Assembly: GCA_004151065.3 (NCBI GenBank)
Contig: NWUY0300004602.1
Coordinates: forward strand, 11,063-31,631
From: Larix sibirica
Lineage: Eukaryota > Streptophyta > Pinopsida > Pinales > Pinaceae
Length of the DNA stretch: 20,569 bases
Direction: 5' to 3'
Positions 9,240-18,540 of the stretch are shown piece after piece. The notes under the pieces were generated by a model. That model saw nothing but the letters and a program-made list of their open reading frames with translations, was not told the DNA's origin and did no database searches. The translations under genes and the position numbers were made by a program. Position 1 is the first letter of the stretch, and each line of letters starts with the position of its first letter.

Positions 9240-9701
9240 TTATGTCTGCAATTCCTCCCGCACTAAATGATTTGCTACCAAATGAAGGCCTAATGCTTCA
9301 CAATTTGAATCTGCAATAAGTTTGGCCAAACCCTGTCCTTTCACCAGTTTAGTAGGCCTCATTTCAAAATCATAATTTGTGACTTTAGCTATCCAACTTC
9401 CCCCTTTTCCTTCACTATCAGGATGTACCAAAATTTCTTTAACTGTTGCGTTAGGAACATATGCTAAAACATTTGAATGCAACAAATAAATAATGAAAAA
9501 CTTGAGAGCTTTGACTAGAGCATAAGCATGTTTTTCCAATATGCTATACTTGAGTTCAGAATCCCTCAAGGTTTTACTAAAGAAGTAAATTGGATGATCT
9601 AAGCCTTCTAAATTTTTCTGTAAAAGAGTTGCTGCTATGGTATCTTCAGAAGCAAAGGAAAAAGTAAAAAATTCTTTTGAAAAAACTGGACTTACCAACA
9701 C
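9240..9701 (-). pseudogene. Gypsy RT-linked RNase H (degenerate), copy 1
   Basis: This follows the reverse transcriptase and matches the native gypsy RNase H fold by HPIYFFSKTLRDSELKY and EKHAYALVKAL. The first catalytic Asp, usually in a V-D-A-S motif, is replaced (FSFAS). The third, usually T-D-H, is also absent at the LAYVPN position. It therefore looks like a non-catalytic connection domain. It extends on into the KLVKGQGLAKL segment that leads to integrase. The flanking sequence at 9702-10011 is frame-broken RT thumb/connection. Confidence 0.8.
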
Positions 9702-10011
9702 TAGAGCCTCAATGAGAGCCTGTTTTATCTTTTCAAATGATGATCTAGCCCCGACTGTCCATTTTACCTCCTAATATTTTTACAACATTGTTGTTATTTG
9801 CTTGATTATCTCCACAAAATTAGGATTGAACCACCTTAAAAAATTAATCTTCCCAACAAAAGACCGAATTTCCTTCTTATTTCTAAGAATGATGATCTTC
9901 TAGGATCTATCTTAATTCCATAAGATGAAACTATATGGCCCAAAATATTTCCTTTTTGCATAGAAAAATGAGATTTTTTAGGATTCAAAGATAGTCCAAA
10001 TTTTCTTCATT

Positions 10012-10473
10012 TCAGGAGTGTTTTGTTAAGGTGTTTAAGATGTGCTTCATCAAAGTTAGAAAAACTGTGATATCATCTAAATAAATTACCACGAGCTTCT
10101 CCTTTTCTCTAACAAAAGCTATATCGATAGCACTGTGAAAGGTTTCGCCTGCATTCATGAGGCCACATGGCATTTTTTTAGACATGAATGTTACCCAAGG
10201 AGTAGTAAAGGTTGTTTTTTCTATATCATCTAGATGCACAGCAATATGATTGTATCCTGAGAATCCATCAATCATAGATATTCTCTGAGCACCAACTACC
10301 TTTTGTAAAATATGATCTATTTTAGGCAATGGATATTTGTCATTAAGAGAAGACCTATTTAGATTCTGAAAATCCACACAAAGACTTATTTCACCATTTT
10401 TATTATGCACGGGTACTATATTTGCTACCCAAGTAGAATATCTAAGAGGTACAATGATTTTTGCATCTAACAC
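10012..10473 (-). pseudogene. Gypsy reverse transcriptase core, copy 1
   Basis: Ty3/gypsy-type reverse transcriptase. Visible motifs are WVANIVPV, LCVDFQNLNR, the motif A segment SMIDGFSGYNHIAV, TTFTTPWVTF, the motif B segment MPCGLMNAGETF and the catalytic YLDD box (residues 131-134 of this open frame). The usual Phe in the MPFGL motif is Cys. The frame is cut off upstream by what looks like a one-base deletion at about 10474-10476, where the homology continues in another frame (conserved IDIFAWSYEDFKTYD-type leader at about 10560-10640). It is cut downstream by a stop soon after YLDD. Confidence 0.88.
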
Positions 10474-11030
10474 TTTTTAACCTCTTTCTCAATAACTGGT
10501 AGAAATACGGGATTGATCCTCAATTTCTGTCTAAAGGGCTTAGTATTGGGCTTCAATGGAATCTTATGCTGAATTATGCTTGTGTCATAAGTCTTGAAGT
10601 CTTCATAAGACCATGCAAAAATATCTATAAATTCTTTCAAAAGTTCGATACATCTTTTCCTTTATTCATCTGAAAGTAGTTTGGATATTTTAACCATCTT
10701 AGGTTCATCAGTAGTACGAATATTAAAGCTCAAAACATTCTCTTCAAGATACTGCATAGTGGGATTCAATAGAGTGTCATTGTTTGAAAACAATCTTTCC
10801 ATAGGAACAAGACCTTTGGGAATGAAATTTCCCTTTAATTCAACTATTTCATGATTGCCAATTGAATTTTTTGAATAAGAATCACTTTCATCAATCTCAG
10901 CATCTTGATCTTGATCAATTAATGAAGTGGAAAACTCACCTGTAAGATCCAGAAATTTCTTAATCTCCTCATCATCATTAAATACCCTCCAGTGCTTAAT
11001 ATTATCTGGAATTAAAGGTCTGTATCTAAC
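10474..11030 (-). pseudogene. Gypsy pol linker between RNase H and RT, copy 1
   Basis: This continues from the upstream RNase H through an in-frame TAG next to 11031. It reads an IPDNIKHWRVFNDDEEIKKFL segment, an acidic stretch, IPKGLVPMERLF, one more stop, and the pre-RT signature FAWSYEDFKTYDTSIIQHKI. These segments are characteristic of the same plant gypsy polyprotein, so the RNase H and RT really belong to one element and are not separate insertions. Confidence 0.75.
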
Positions 11031-11456
11031 CTAAATTGGATATCTAAGATGAGTTTGTTTTGGGATTTTGAAATAAGTTGCTGTTAAGTCCAAAGAGTCT
11101 GTTGTTTGATTGTGATCTCTAGGAATGAAAGATATGTTAAAAGCTAAAAATAAATTATCCACAAGATCCCATACCTCATTCCTATAAAAATTTAACAGTT
11201 GTTGTTTTACTTGATAAGCATTATTTACTTGATGAACCACTAACTTAGAGTCACCAAAAACAACCAGTTGTTGAATATTTAAATCATTTGCAGCTCTTAA
11301 ACCAAGAATTAATGCTTCATACTCAGCGATATTATTGGTTGTCTGAAACTCCATTTTATACATCAAATATACTATCTCACCTCCTGGAGAAATGAGTACA
11401 ATTATTTCCCATGCTCCTTCTTTGTACGATGATCCATCAAAAAACATATGCCACAA
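11031..11456 (-). pseudogene. Gypsy RNase H upstream of RT (RVT_3 type), copy 1
   Basis: An RVT_3/archaeal-like RNase H with its acidic residues visible: Asp in MFFDGSS, Glu in NNIAEYEAL, Asp in VFGDSKLVV and Asp in NQTTDSLD. It sits between protease and reverse transcriptase. The N-terminal third (11349-11456) differs from the partner at 17005-17110, while the rest is identical to it; the change of identity falls inside this domain at 11348/11349. Confidence 0.82.
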
Positions 11457-11530
11457 ACTACCTTGATTCTCAATACTGCGCTAAATTGGTACTTCTTTTT
11501 CAACTTGTAGAACACCTGTAGCATCATCAT

Positions 11531-11842
11531 TCAAATGCAACATACAAGATCCAATATCCTCTTCAATGGAATAAATTGGGTGATTGTTGGATTATCATTG
11601 TCACTTACCAAATAAGCAAGTTGCATCTCTCTATATAACCTTCTGTGTTCTCCTCCAAACACAGGGATAGTTGCATAAGAAAGGTCCATTTGCAAAGTGC
11701 CTCCTACTCTCTTTGCCCAAGATCTTGACAGAAGCATACCAAATTTAGGTGCAACATCAACAATAACCACATCCATTAAGACACTTTTCATTGGAAACTG
11801 TGTAAGACTAACAACAAGGTCCTTAACAACTCCAAGACACTT
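11531..11842 (-). pseudogene. Gypsy protease C-terminal part, copy 1, cut by N
   Basis: C-terminal half of an aspartic protease (retropepsin-like) and the following linker. It includes KFGMLLSRSWAKRVGGTL and a QMDLSYATIPVF segment common in plant gypsy proteins. Here the frame runs cleanly through VLMDVVIVDVAPKFG, whereas the partner region has a 2-base insertion and shifts frame. The active-site DSG is not included, because the copy ends at 11842. An open frame continuing across the N to 11983 is a fusion with antisense OFP leader and is not a gene. Confidence 0.75.
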
Positions 11843-11843
11843 N
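11843..11843. other. Ambiguous base N at the repeat junction
   Basis: The only N in the window. To its left the sequence is inside the minus-strand gypsy protease; to its right it restarts at the base matching 6187 in the OFP leader. A single N exactly at such a junction is typical of scaffold joins where the gap size was estimated as zero or negative. Confidence 0.9.
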
Positions 11844-11999
11844 GAAAGGATAAAAGAGTCCAAGAAACTCGCAAAGAAACGGTATTTGTTCCTGTTTTTG
11901 CTATCAGCAGCATCTCCAATGTCATCATCGGTGCAATTTTGATCAAATGCGTCCATATTAAAGAAAAGGCAGATTCGCAGCAATCAGAGAAAAGAATTT

Positions 12000-12695
12000 A
12001 TGACCAGGGCACGGAGCTCGTCTTCAAAAATATCAGCCCGGGTATTGAACGCTGTACCTTCCTTATGGTTTTCTTTGACCCGGCTCCTTACTTGCTCAAA
12101 TACATCGGATCTTAAGAGCTTGCGGCGCGATTCTCGTGCCGTAGATGAACAATCCGCCTCTGTCAGCGAGCAGTTACGTAGCAATGGAGGAAAAAGCTTC
12201 AAGAAAAGGCGGTCGATATCTATTTTAGGCCGGCCATGCCAATCGGCTGGCGTACTGCCGAATTCTAAGGCTCGCTCTAAAATCAAGAAAGCCGAACTTT
12301 CAAATATGGAAGCTGTTGCAATTGACGGCGAAATACAACGAAATACTCCGGTGACGTCCGGATCGTCTCTGAAGGAATCGATCTCTGCCATGGAATTCGA
12401 CAGACCGGAAATCGTAGGCATGCTTAATGTCGGGAGATCGGAGCCGGTTTCGCCTGTCGAGAATGCGTGCAAGCAGTTTCGAAACTATGTCATAGAGATG
12501 GTTGTGGAGGACAAGGATGTGAGAGATCTTATGGATGTGGAAGAATTGCTGTATTGTTTCCAGAATGTCAGTTGTCCCGTTTACAGGGATTTGCTGAGCC
12601 AGTATTTTGCGGAGATTTGCAGTGAGATCTTCTCGGCTTCTGCTTATTCGTCCTCGAGCGATTATGCAGAGCTCAGCGGTTCTTCGGTTTTTTAA
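12000..12695 (+). CDS. OVATE family protein (OFP), second copy, possibly artefactual
   Basis: Encodes the same 231-residue protein as 6343-7038, with the OVATE domain at residues 155-211. The nucleotide sequence appears identical throughout the coding region. Only 156 bases of the leader are present before the N at 11843, so this copy has no promoter of its own in the window and would lie directly behind antisense gypsy sequence. If the duplication is real, it is a very recent, promoter-less gene copy. If it is an assembly join, it is the same gene as the first copy seen twice, which I consider more likely. Confidence 0.75.
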   Translation: MTRARSSSSKISARVLNAVPSLWFSLTRLLTCSNTSDLKSLRRDSRAVDEQSASVSEQLRSNGGKSFKKRRSISILGRPCQSAGVLPNSKARSKIKKAELSNMEAVAIDGEIQRNTPVTSGSSLKESISAMEFDRPEIVGMLNVGRSEPVSPVENACKQFRNYVIEMVVEDKDVRDLMDVEELLYCFQNVSCPVYRDLLSQYFAEICSEIFSASAYSSSSDYAELSGSSVF

Positions 12696-14298
12696 GGTAA
12701 AAATTTACAGTTTTTGTTAGCTTTGTTGTTCTTCTATTTGTTTTATCGGAATTGGATGATGCAATTTCCTTGAAATTTGTTGTTATCTTTGTCAAAATTG
12801 CATATGATCAGAATCAATAATTGCGAAATCTTTTACTACATCTGAACTCTTTCTAGGTCATATTGCTATCCTTCACCACAACTCCAAAGGTTCTCGGCCG
12901 AATGTACCCTTTTGTTTTGTTATCTGCTACAGCGTAGGAATCGAACTCCAAATCTTTCCAGAGGAAAAATCCTATACCAATTTTCGTCGAGAGGTAAGTA
13001 AAAAGCTGTAGAGGCAAAGGCAAAAAGGACCTGTGTTTTTCTGGAATGATTTGGTATATGAATCCATGTATGATGTACGAATCTTCACAAAAGAAAATCA
13101 AAAGACAGAAGAACCTGAGAGCAAAGTTACAAAATAATGTTGTGATTATTGTCATTTCATGAAGGGATAAATTCTTATTTTTAACACATTGTGGCAGCGT
13201 TTTTATATGGGTAAAATAATTAACGTGATATTAATAATATATTTATATATTTTATATACAGATGGATATAGATATATTTTGATATATTTTAAGATAAATT
13301 TATTTTGGTTTTAGTTTTTTTTATTGTGTGTAAAATTTTAAATTAAGGTATATGATGTTACTTTATAACATCTTCTTCATAGTGGGTTGTAAAGTATTTA
13401 GTTACTTTAAATGTTTCAATATCTTCTTTTATGTTTGATTCATATTCTTCTTCAAACAAAGGATTGTTTTTGAGTAAAAACTAGTTCATAATTCTTAGTT
13501 GCCTCTTAATTGTTTATTGATCTTAACTTAATATAAGAATTGTGATTGGCTTTGTAGTATATCTATCTTTGTCTACATGACATGCAAATACTTAAGAACA
13601 TTTTAGCAAAGTTTCTATGTGGATTGTGATTAAAGTACTTTCAGTTATATTGATCTCAACGTTCTTAACAAAGAATCCATAAATGTGATTCTAGCCATTA
13701 CTTATGTAATACTAGCTTGCTTATTTTATCTCTTTCTTACAGTTCACTCACTTGTGAACAATCTTAGGGTGTTAAGTACTACCAAAAATCCACCTTGGTG
13801 TTTTCTTCCTCTTGGATGTGATTATAATGAGTTGTCCATCTCAATTGAAGGCCTCCTTTTTCAATTCAATGTAGGTCTTTGTTTACAAAAAATTCCCAAT
13901 TCAACCACTCTCTTATCAATTTTGACTCAAAAAGCTATTGAACCAAAGATAATTTTGGCATAGATCAATTGAAGAAAATTTTACATGGACCATAAATGAT
14001 TATCACCATTGAATTTTTGGCAATTTCCCATCTTCATGTTGTGTCATGTTGCTTGCTATATTTCCTAGCTCTTAGCTCTCTTATTACATGAGATTAATGC
14101 CTTGATTTGTGTGTTATGTTGCTCTATGTGTTTATTATGGAATGACCGCGTGCAATTGTAACTTTAAGTGCCAAAACTAGCCACAAAAGAGCCATCAAGC
14201 AATAAAAAAAGCATCAACTATTGCACACAAGCACAAATGTTTATTGGACCCCCTTTTTCTGATTTTAAGAGAAGTAAAAAACAAGGAATAAAAAAATA
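12696..14298. other. OFP 3' flank, second copy, non-coding
   Basis: Matches 7039-8642 apart from the single-base substitution at 13870 and the one-base deletion at 13951-13952. No gene was recognised. The small open frame at 13685-13963 is shorter than its partner because of that deletion. Confidence 0.6.
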
Positions 14299-14837
14299 AG
14301 TTTAGCAAGGATTCCTTCTTAGAAACCTTTAACTATGACTTTATCAGTTTCCTTTCTAGTGGGAATCACCTCTACCCACTTGGTGAAGACATCAGTGGCT
14401 GTTAATATCCATTTATGTTTCCCAATAGAAGGAGGGTTAATCTCACCTATGAAATCTAACCCCTATTGCTGAAATGGGGCATTTATTGCAAATGGATTTA
14501 AAGGCAAAGATTGAAGCTTTTGTTCACCAACAAATTTTTGACATTACATACAAGATTTAACTTGGGCATATACATGTGAGAACAAGGTATGCCAATAATA
14601 GCCTACTATCAAGATCTTGAAGGTTGTAGCTTTCCAATATTTATGACCCCCACATGCACCTTCATGCAATTCTGCATTGACCCAATCAGTTTTAGACTTA
14701 TCCAAACACCTAAGAAGCATCCCTCTTGGATCTCTCCAATACAACACTTGGTCAACCAAACAATACTTCGTAGTTTTAATCTTGAATGATCTATATTCTC
14801 TTTTATTTAAATTAGGGGGACATTGTAAATACAACAA
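14299..14837 (-). pseudogene. Gypsy integrase, N-terminal part, copy 2
   Basis: Same content as copy 1: zinc-binding His/His/Cys/Cys region in the open frame 14837-14544. Stops follow within the CxxC pair and at 14463-14465 (TAG where GLDFIGEI is usually preceded by Trp), then the ATDVFTKWVEVIPT segment and an end in the EGILAKL stretch near 14300. The catalytic DNG Asp and the Glu are absent. That the truncation is at the same base in both copies is expected if they are one locus. Confidence 0.8.
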
Positions 14838-14895
14838 CTATGTCACCATACCAAGGACACTCAACATATATGTCATAAATTTGCTTCTTATTTTG

Positions 14896-15357
14896 TTATG
14901 TCTGCAATTCCTCCCGCACTAAATGATTTGCTACCAAATGAAGGCCTAATGCTTCACAATTTGAATCTGCAATAAGTTTGGCCAAACCCTGTCCTTTCAC
15001 CAGTTTAGTAGGCCTCATTTCAAAATCATAATTTGTGACTTTAGCTATCCAACTTCCCCCTTTTCCTTCACTATCAGGATGTACCAAAATTTCTTTAACT
15101 GTTGCGTTAGGAACATATGCTAAAACATTTGAATGCAACAAATAAATAATGAAAAACTTGAGAGCTTTGACTAGAGCATAAGCATGTTTTTCCAATATGC
15201 TATACTTGAGTTCAGAATCCCTCAAGGTTTTACTAAAGAAGTAAATTGGATGATCTAAGCCTTCTAAATTTTTCTGTAAAAGAGTTGCTGCTATGGTATC
15301 TTCAGAAGCAAAGGAAAAAGTAAAAAATTCTTTTGAAAAAACTGGACTTACCAACAC
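14896..15357 (-). pseudogene. Gypsy RT-linked RNase H (degenerate), copy 2
   Basis: Identical in translation to 9240-9701. It has the HPIYFFSKTLRDSELKY and EKHAYALVKAL segments of gypsy RNase H, with FSFAS in place of the Asp-containing first motif and no Asp at the third position. The following KLVKGQGLAKLIAD segment leads to integrase. Between this and the RT core, 15358-15667 holds frame-broken RT thumb/connection sequence. Confidence 0.8.
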
Positions 15358-15667
15358 TAGAGCCTCAATGAGAGCCTGTTTTATCTTTTCAAATGATGAT
15401 CTAGCCCCGACTGTCCATTTTACCTCCTAATATTTTTACAACATTGTTGTTATTTGCTTGATTATCTCCACAAAATTAGGATTGAACCACCTTAAAAAAT
15501 TAATCTTCCCAACAAAAGACCGAATTTCCTTCTTATTTCTAAGAATGATGATCTTCTAGGATCTATCTTAATTCCATAAGATGAAACTATATGGCCCAAA
15601 ATATTTCCTTTTTGCATAGAAAAATGAGATTTTTTAGGATTCAAAGATAGTCCAAATTTTCTTCATT

Positions 15668-16129
15668 TCAGGAGTGTTTTGTTAAGGTGTTTAAGATGTG
15701 CTTCATCAAAGTTAGAAAAACTGTGATATCATCTAAATAAATTACCACGAGCTTCTCCTTTTCTCTAACAAAAGCTATATCGATAGCACTGTGAAAGGTT
15801 TCGCCTGCATTCATGAGGCCACATGGCATTTTTTTAGACATGAATGTTACCCAAGGAGTAGTAAAGGTTGTTTTTTCTATATCATCTAGATGCACAGCAA
15901 TATGATTGTATCCTGAGAATCCATCAATCATAGATATTCTCTGAGCACCAACTACCTTTTGTAAAATATGATCTATTTTAGGCAATGGATATTTGTCATT
16001 AAGAGAAGACCTATTTAGATTCTGAAAATCCACACAAAGACTTATTTCACCATTTTTATTATGCACGGGTACTATATTTGCTACCCAAGTAGAATATCTA
16101 AGAGGTACAATGATTTTTGCATCTAACAC
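15668..16129 (-). pseudogene. Gypsy reverse transcriptase core, copy 2
   Basis: Same 153-residue open stretch as 10012-10473. Motif A (SMIDGFSGYNH), MPCGLMNAGETF and the YLDD box (about 15728-15739) are all visible, so the known RT catalytic Asp residues are present. The upstream part lies in another frame after an apparent one-base deletion near 16130-16132, where the conserved KK-L-LDAKII context is broken. Confidence 0.88.
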
Positions 16130-16686
16130 TTTTTAACCTCTTTCTCAATAACTGGTAGAAATACGGGATTGATCCTCAATTTCTGTCTAAAGGGCTTAGT
16201 ATTGGGCTTCAATGGAATCTTATGCTGAATTATGCTTGTGTCATAAGTCTTGAAGTCTTCATAAGACCATGCAAAAATATCTATAAATTCTTTCAAAAGT
16301 TCGATACATCTTTTCCTTTATTCATCTGAAAGTAGTTTGGATATTTTAACCATCTTAGGTTCATCAGTAGTACGAATATTAAAGCTCAAAACATTCTCTT
16401 CAAGATACTGCATAGTGGGATTCAATAGAGTGTCATTGTTTGAAAACAATCTTTCCATAGGAACAAGACCTTTGGGAATGAAATTTCCCTTTAATTCAAC
16501 TATTTCATGATTGCCAATTGAATTTTTTGAATAAGAATCACTTTCATCAATCTCAGCATCTTGATCTTGATCAATTAATGAAGTGGAAAACTCACCTGTA
16601 AGATCCAGAAATTTCTTAATCTCCTCATCATCATTAAATACCCTCCAGTGCTTAATATTATCTGGAATTAAAGGTCTGTATCTAAC
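16130..16686 (-). pseudogene. Gypsy pol linker between RNase H and RT, copy 2
   Basis: Same content as 10474-11030: IPDNIKHWRVF, an acidic stretch, GLVPMERLF and FAWSYEDFKTYD segments, with an in-frame TAG joining it to the RNase H open frame and one further stop. It shows that RNase H and RT are co-linear parts of one polyprotein. Confidence 0.75.
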
Positions 16687-17427
16687 CTAAATTGGATATC
16701 TAAGATGAGTTTGTTTTGGGATTTTGAAATAAGTTGCTGTTAAGTCCAAAGAGTCTGTTGTTTGATTGTGATCTCTAGGAATGAAAGATATGTTAAAAGC
16801 TAAAAATAAATTATCCACAAGATCCCATACCTCATTCCTATAAAAATTTAACAGTTGTTGTTTTACTTGATAAGCATTATTTACTTGATGAACCACTAAC
16901 TTAGAGTCACCAAAAACAACCAGTTGTTGAATATTTAAATCATTTGCAGCTCTTAAACCAAGAATTAATGCTTCATACTCAGCGATATTATTGGTTGTCT
17001 GAAATTCCAGTTTATACATCAAAGAGATTATTTCACCACCTGGAGAAATAAGTACAATTCCAACCCTTTCTCCTTCTTTAGATGATGAGCCATCAAAATG
17101 CATCTGCCACAAACTGTCCTGAGTCTCAATACTGCGTTGAACTGGCACTTCTTTTTCAAGTTGCAAGACACCTCTAGCATCATTATTCAAGTGCAACATA
17201 CAAGATCCAATATATTCTTCAATAGCATAAATTGGGTGATTTATTGGATTATCATTGTCACTTACCAAATAAGCAAGATGGACTTCTCTATATAATATTC
17301 TGTGTTCTCCTCCAAACACCAGGATAGTTGCATAAGAGAGGTCCATTTGCAAAGTATTACCTACTCTTTTTTCCCAAGATATTGACATAAGCATACCAAA
17401 TTCAGGTGCAATATTAGCAATAACCAC
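16687..17427 (-). pseudogene. Gypsy protease C-terminus and RNase H upstream of RT, copy 2
   Basis: A 246-residue open stretch. Residues 1-60 are the protease C-terminal part (FGMLMSISWEKRVGNTL, QMDLSYATI). Residues 61-105 are a linker. Residues 106-235 are an RVT_3-type RNase H with Asp112 in MHFDGSSS, Glu150 in NNIAEYEAL, Asp174 in VFGDSKLVV and Asp225 in NQTTDSLD, the full acidic set. This is the longest uninterrupted piece of the gypsy pol. It is separated from the protease active site by a 2-base insertion relative to copy 1. Confidence 0.85.
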
Positions 17428-17735
17428 ATGGACATTAAGACACTTTTCATTGGTAATTGTGTAAGAGTGATGACAAGGTCCTTAATAACTCCAAGACATT
17501 TGACTGCTCTTGAATCAAAGGAAAATAAGTCATGATAAGGTTCGGTAATGATTAACCCTAGGGCCTCCATAACATCTTTCAGAATGAGATTGTGGGAAGC
17601 ACCGGAATCTAAAAGATAATTATGTAACATCTTATCATGAACTGTGAGAGTGACATAAAATGGTGGAGGAAAATTAGTTTTATTTTCAGACTTATCACGT
17701 GACTTAGGACCAAAACTAATAGCAGTATGTTCATC
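17361..17735 (-). pseudogene. Gypsy aspartic protease, N-terminal part
   Basis: Retropepsin-like protease that would cleave the Gag-Pol polyprotein. The active-site motif LLDSGASHNLI is at about 17590-17615 (DSGAS at 17595-17609). It is preceded by a FYVTLTVHDKMLHNY segment in the same frame as the end of gag, separated from it only by a TAG at 17736-17738. The homology shifts frame after VLM (about 17430), by a 2-base insertion compared with copy 1, and then continues in the 17427-16687 frame. Confidence 0.85.
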
Positions 17736-18540
17736 CTACATATTGATAACATCATAAGGGAATTGACTAGTTTGTGAATTTAACACCTTAAGAGCAAGAT
17801 CCTTATATGAATGAGTTTTCATAAGCTCTGTCAATGGAAAAGGGATTTTAATTTTACTAAGCTCATGTTCAAAATTGAATCCTTGGACAACTTTGCTAGT
17901 TTCTTCAGCTTCTACACGCTTATCTCTACTGACCTGCTGAATTTGCCTCTTTTCAATAAAAGAATCAGGTGGATGTTTTAGAGGAGTAATCACCTTTTTT
18001 TTAAGATTTTGGGAAACTTGCTTTGCTCTATATATTAAATTATAAGACTTTTGTGGGTTCATTTGATAAACATTAACTAAATATGTTGGATCTGAAACAT
18101 TTTGTTGATGAAAATTATTATTTTCCTGGTCAAAACACGTAGAACGTTGATAATAAAAATTAGTGAGAAAACCATCAGAGGATTCCTCTTCCAAATGATT
18201 TATGTCTTGATCTAGATCTTGCAACTCCAGCTCTTCAATATCCTCAGCTTCATCCACCAGGTTATTTTGGAAAGGAGGCTGTATTCTTTGATCATCATTA
18301 TTTCTTCTTTCCATAGGTAAAAACCTTGGGACAAAGGGCTGTCTAAACTGATTTGGATTTCTATTATCTCCCTCCTGAACATATCTATTTTGAGTTTGAT
18401 TCTCCATTTCTAATCTACTGATTTTTTATGATAAATTCTTAATGAGTTTGGTCATCTCATCCATCTTATTGTCTGCTGCTTTTACACTTGAGGTAGATGG
18501 TATCAATTCTTTTTTCTTTTTCTTATCCTCCTCGTGATAT
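17736..18540 (-). pseudogene. Gypsy gag, C-terminal part
   Basis: An open frame of 223 residues (18407-17736). Upstream it can be followed in the same frame, through one stop at about 18425, to a Lys/Glu-rich segment (REYHEEDKKKKKE) and a DEMTKLIKNLS segment that may form a coiled coil. It is rich in Asn, Gln and acidic residues, as expected of a disordered gag tail. No Cys-x2-Cys-x4-His-x4-Cys zinc knuckle is present. It ends TAG 17736-17738, after which the protease continues in frame; the TAG may be either a decayed codon or a gag/pol stop. Confidence 0.7.

Larger units (their letters stand above)
6187..11842 (+). repeat. Large direct repeat, unit 1
   Basis: This unit matches 11844-17501 in the same orientation. 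From 6187 to 11348 (partner 11844-17004) I saw only two differences by eye: C at 8213 versus T at 13870, and three A at 8294-8296 versus two at 13951-13952. From 11349 to 11842 the match drops sharply, to about one mismatch in five bases over the first 100 bases and fewer after that, with small indels. The unit contains the OFP leader and gene, its 3' flank and the gypsy fragment from integrase to mid-protease. It ends at the only N in the window. Confidence 0.95.
8643..11842 (-). mobile_element. Ty3/gypsy LTR-retrotransposon fragment, copy 1
   Basis: Minus-strand pol remnant that reads, from right to left, protease C-terminus, RNase H, linker, reverse transcriptase, degenerate RNase H and integrase N-terminus. 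The left limit is where integrase homology stops, between the conserved ENILxRFG-like stretch and the second catalytic Asp. The right limit is the N at 11843, not a biological boundary. It lacks the protease active site, gag and both LTRs. The part 8643-11348 is almost identical to 14299-17004; the part 11349-11842 is a diverged relative of 17005-17501 and reads more cleanly there. Confidence 0.85.
11844..17501 (+). repeat. Large direct repeat, unit 2
   Basis: Partner of 6187-11842. It starts immediately after the N, with only 156 bases of OFP leader. It extends without interruption into the protease active site and gag of the gypsy element, so this unit, not the first, continues into natural flanking sequence on the right. 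The first unit continues naturally on the left, into the OFP promoter. This complementary pattern is what two overlapping contigs would give. Confidence 0.95.

Noticed and set aside
8888-9266. Plus-strand open frames (8933-9133, 9021-9266 and their copies) over the integrase region
   Set aside because: Antisense shadows of the gypsy integrase frame, which has clear zinc-binding motifs.
11531-11983. 150-codon minus-strand open frame spanning the N
   Set aside because: It fuses antisense OFP leader to gypsy protease across an ambiguous base; a chimeric product of the join, not a gene.
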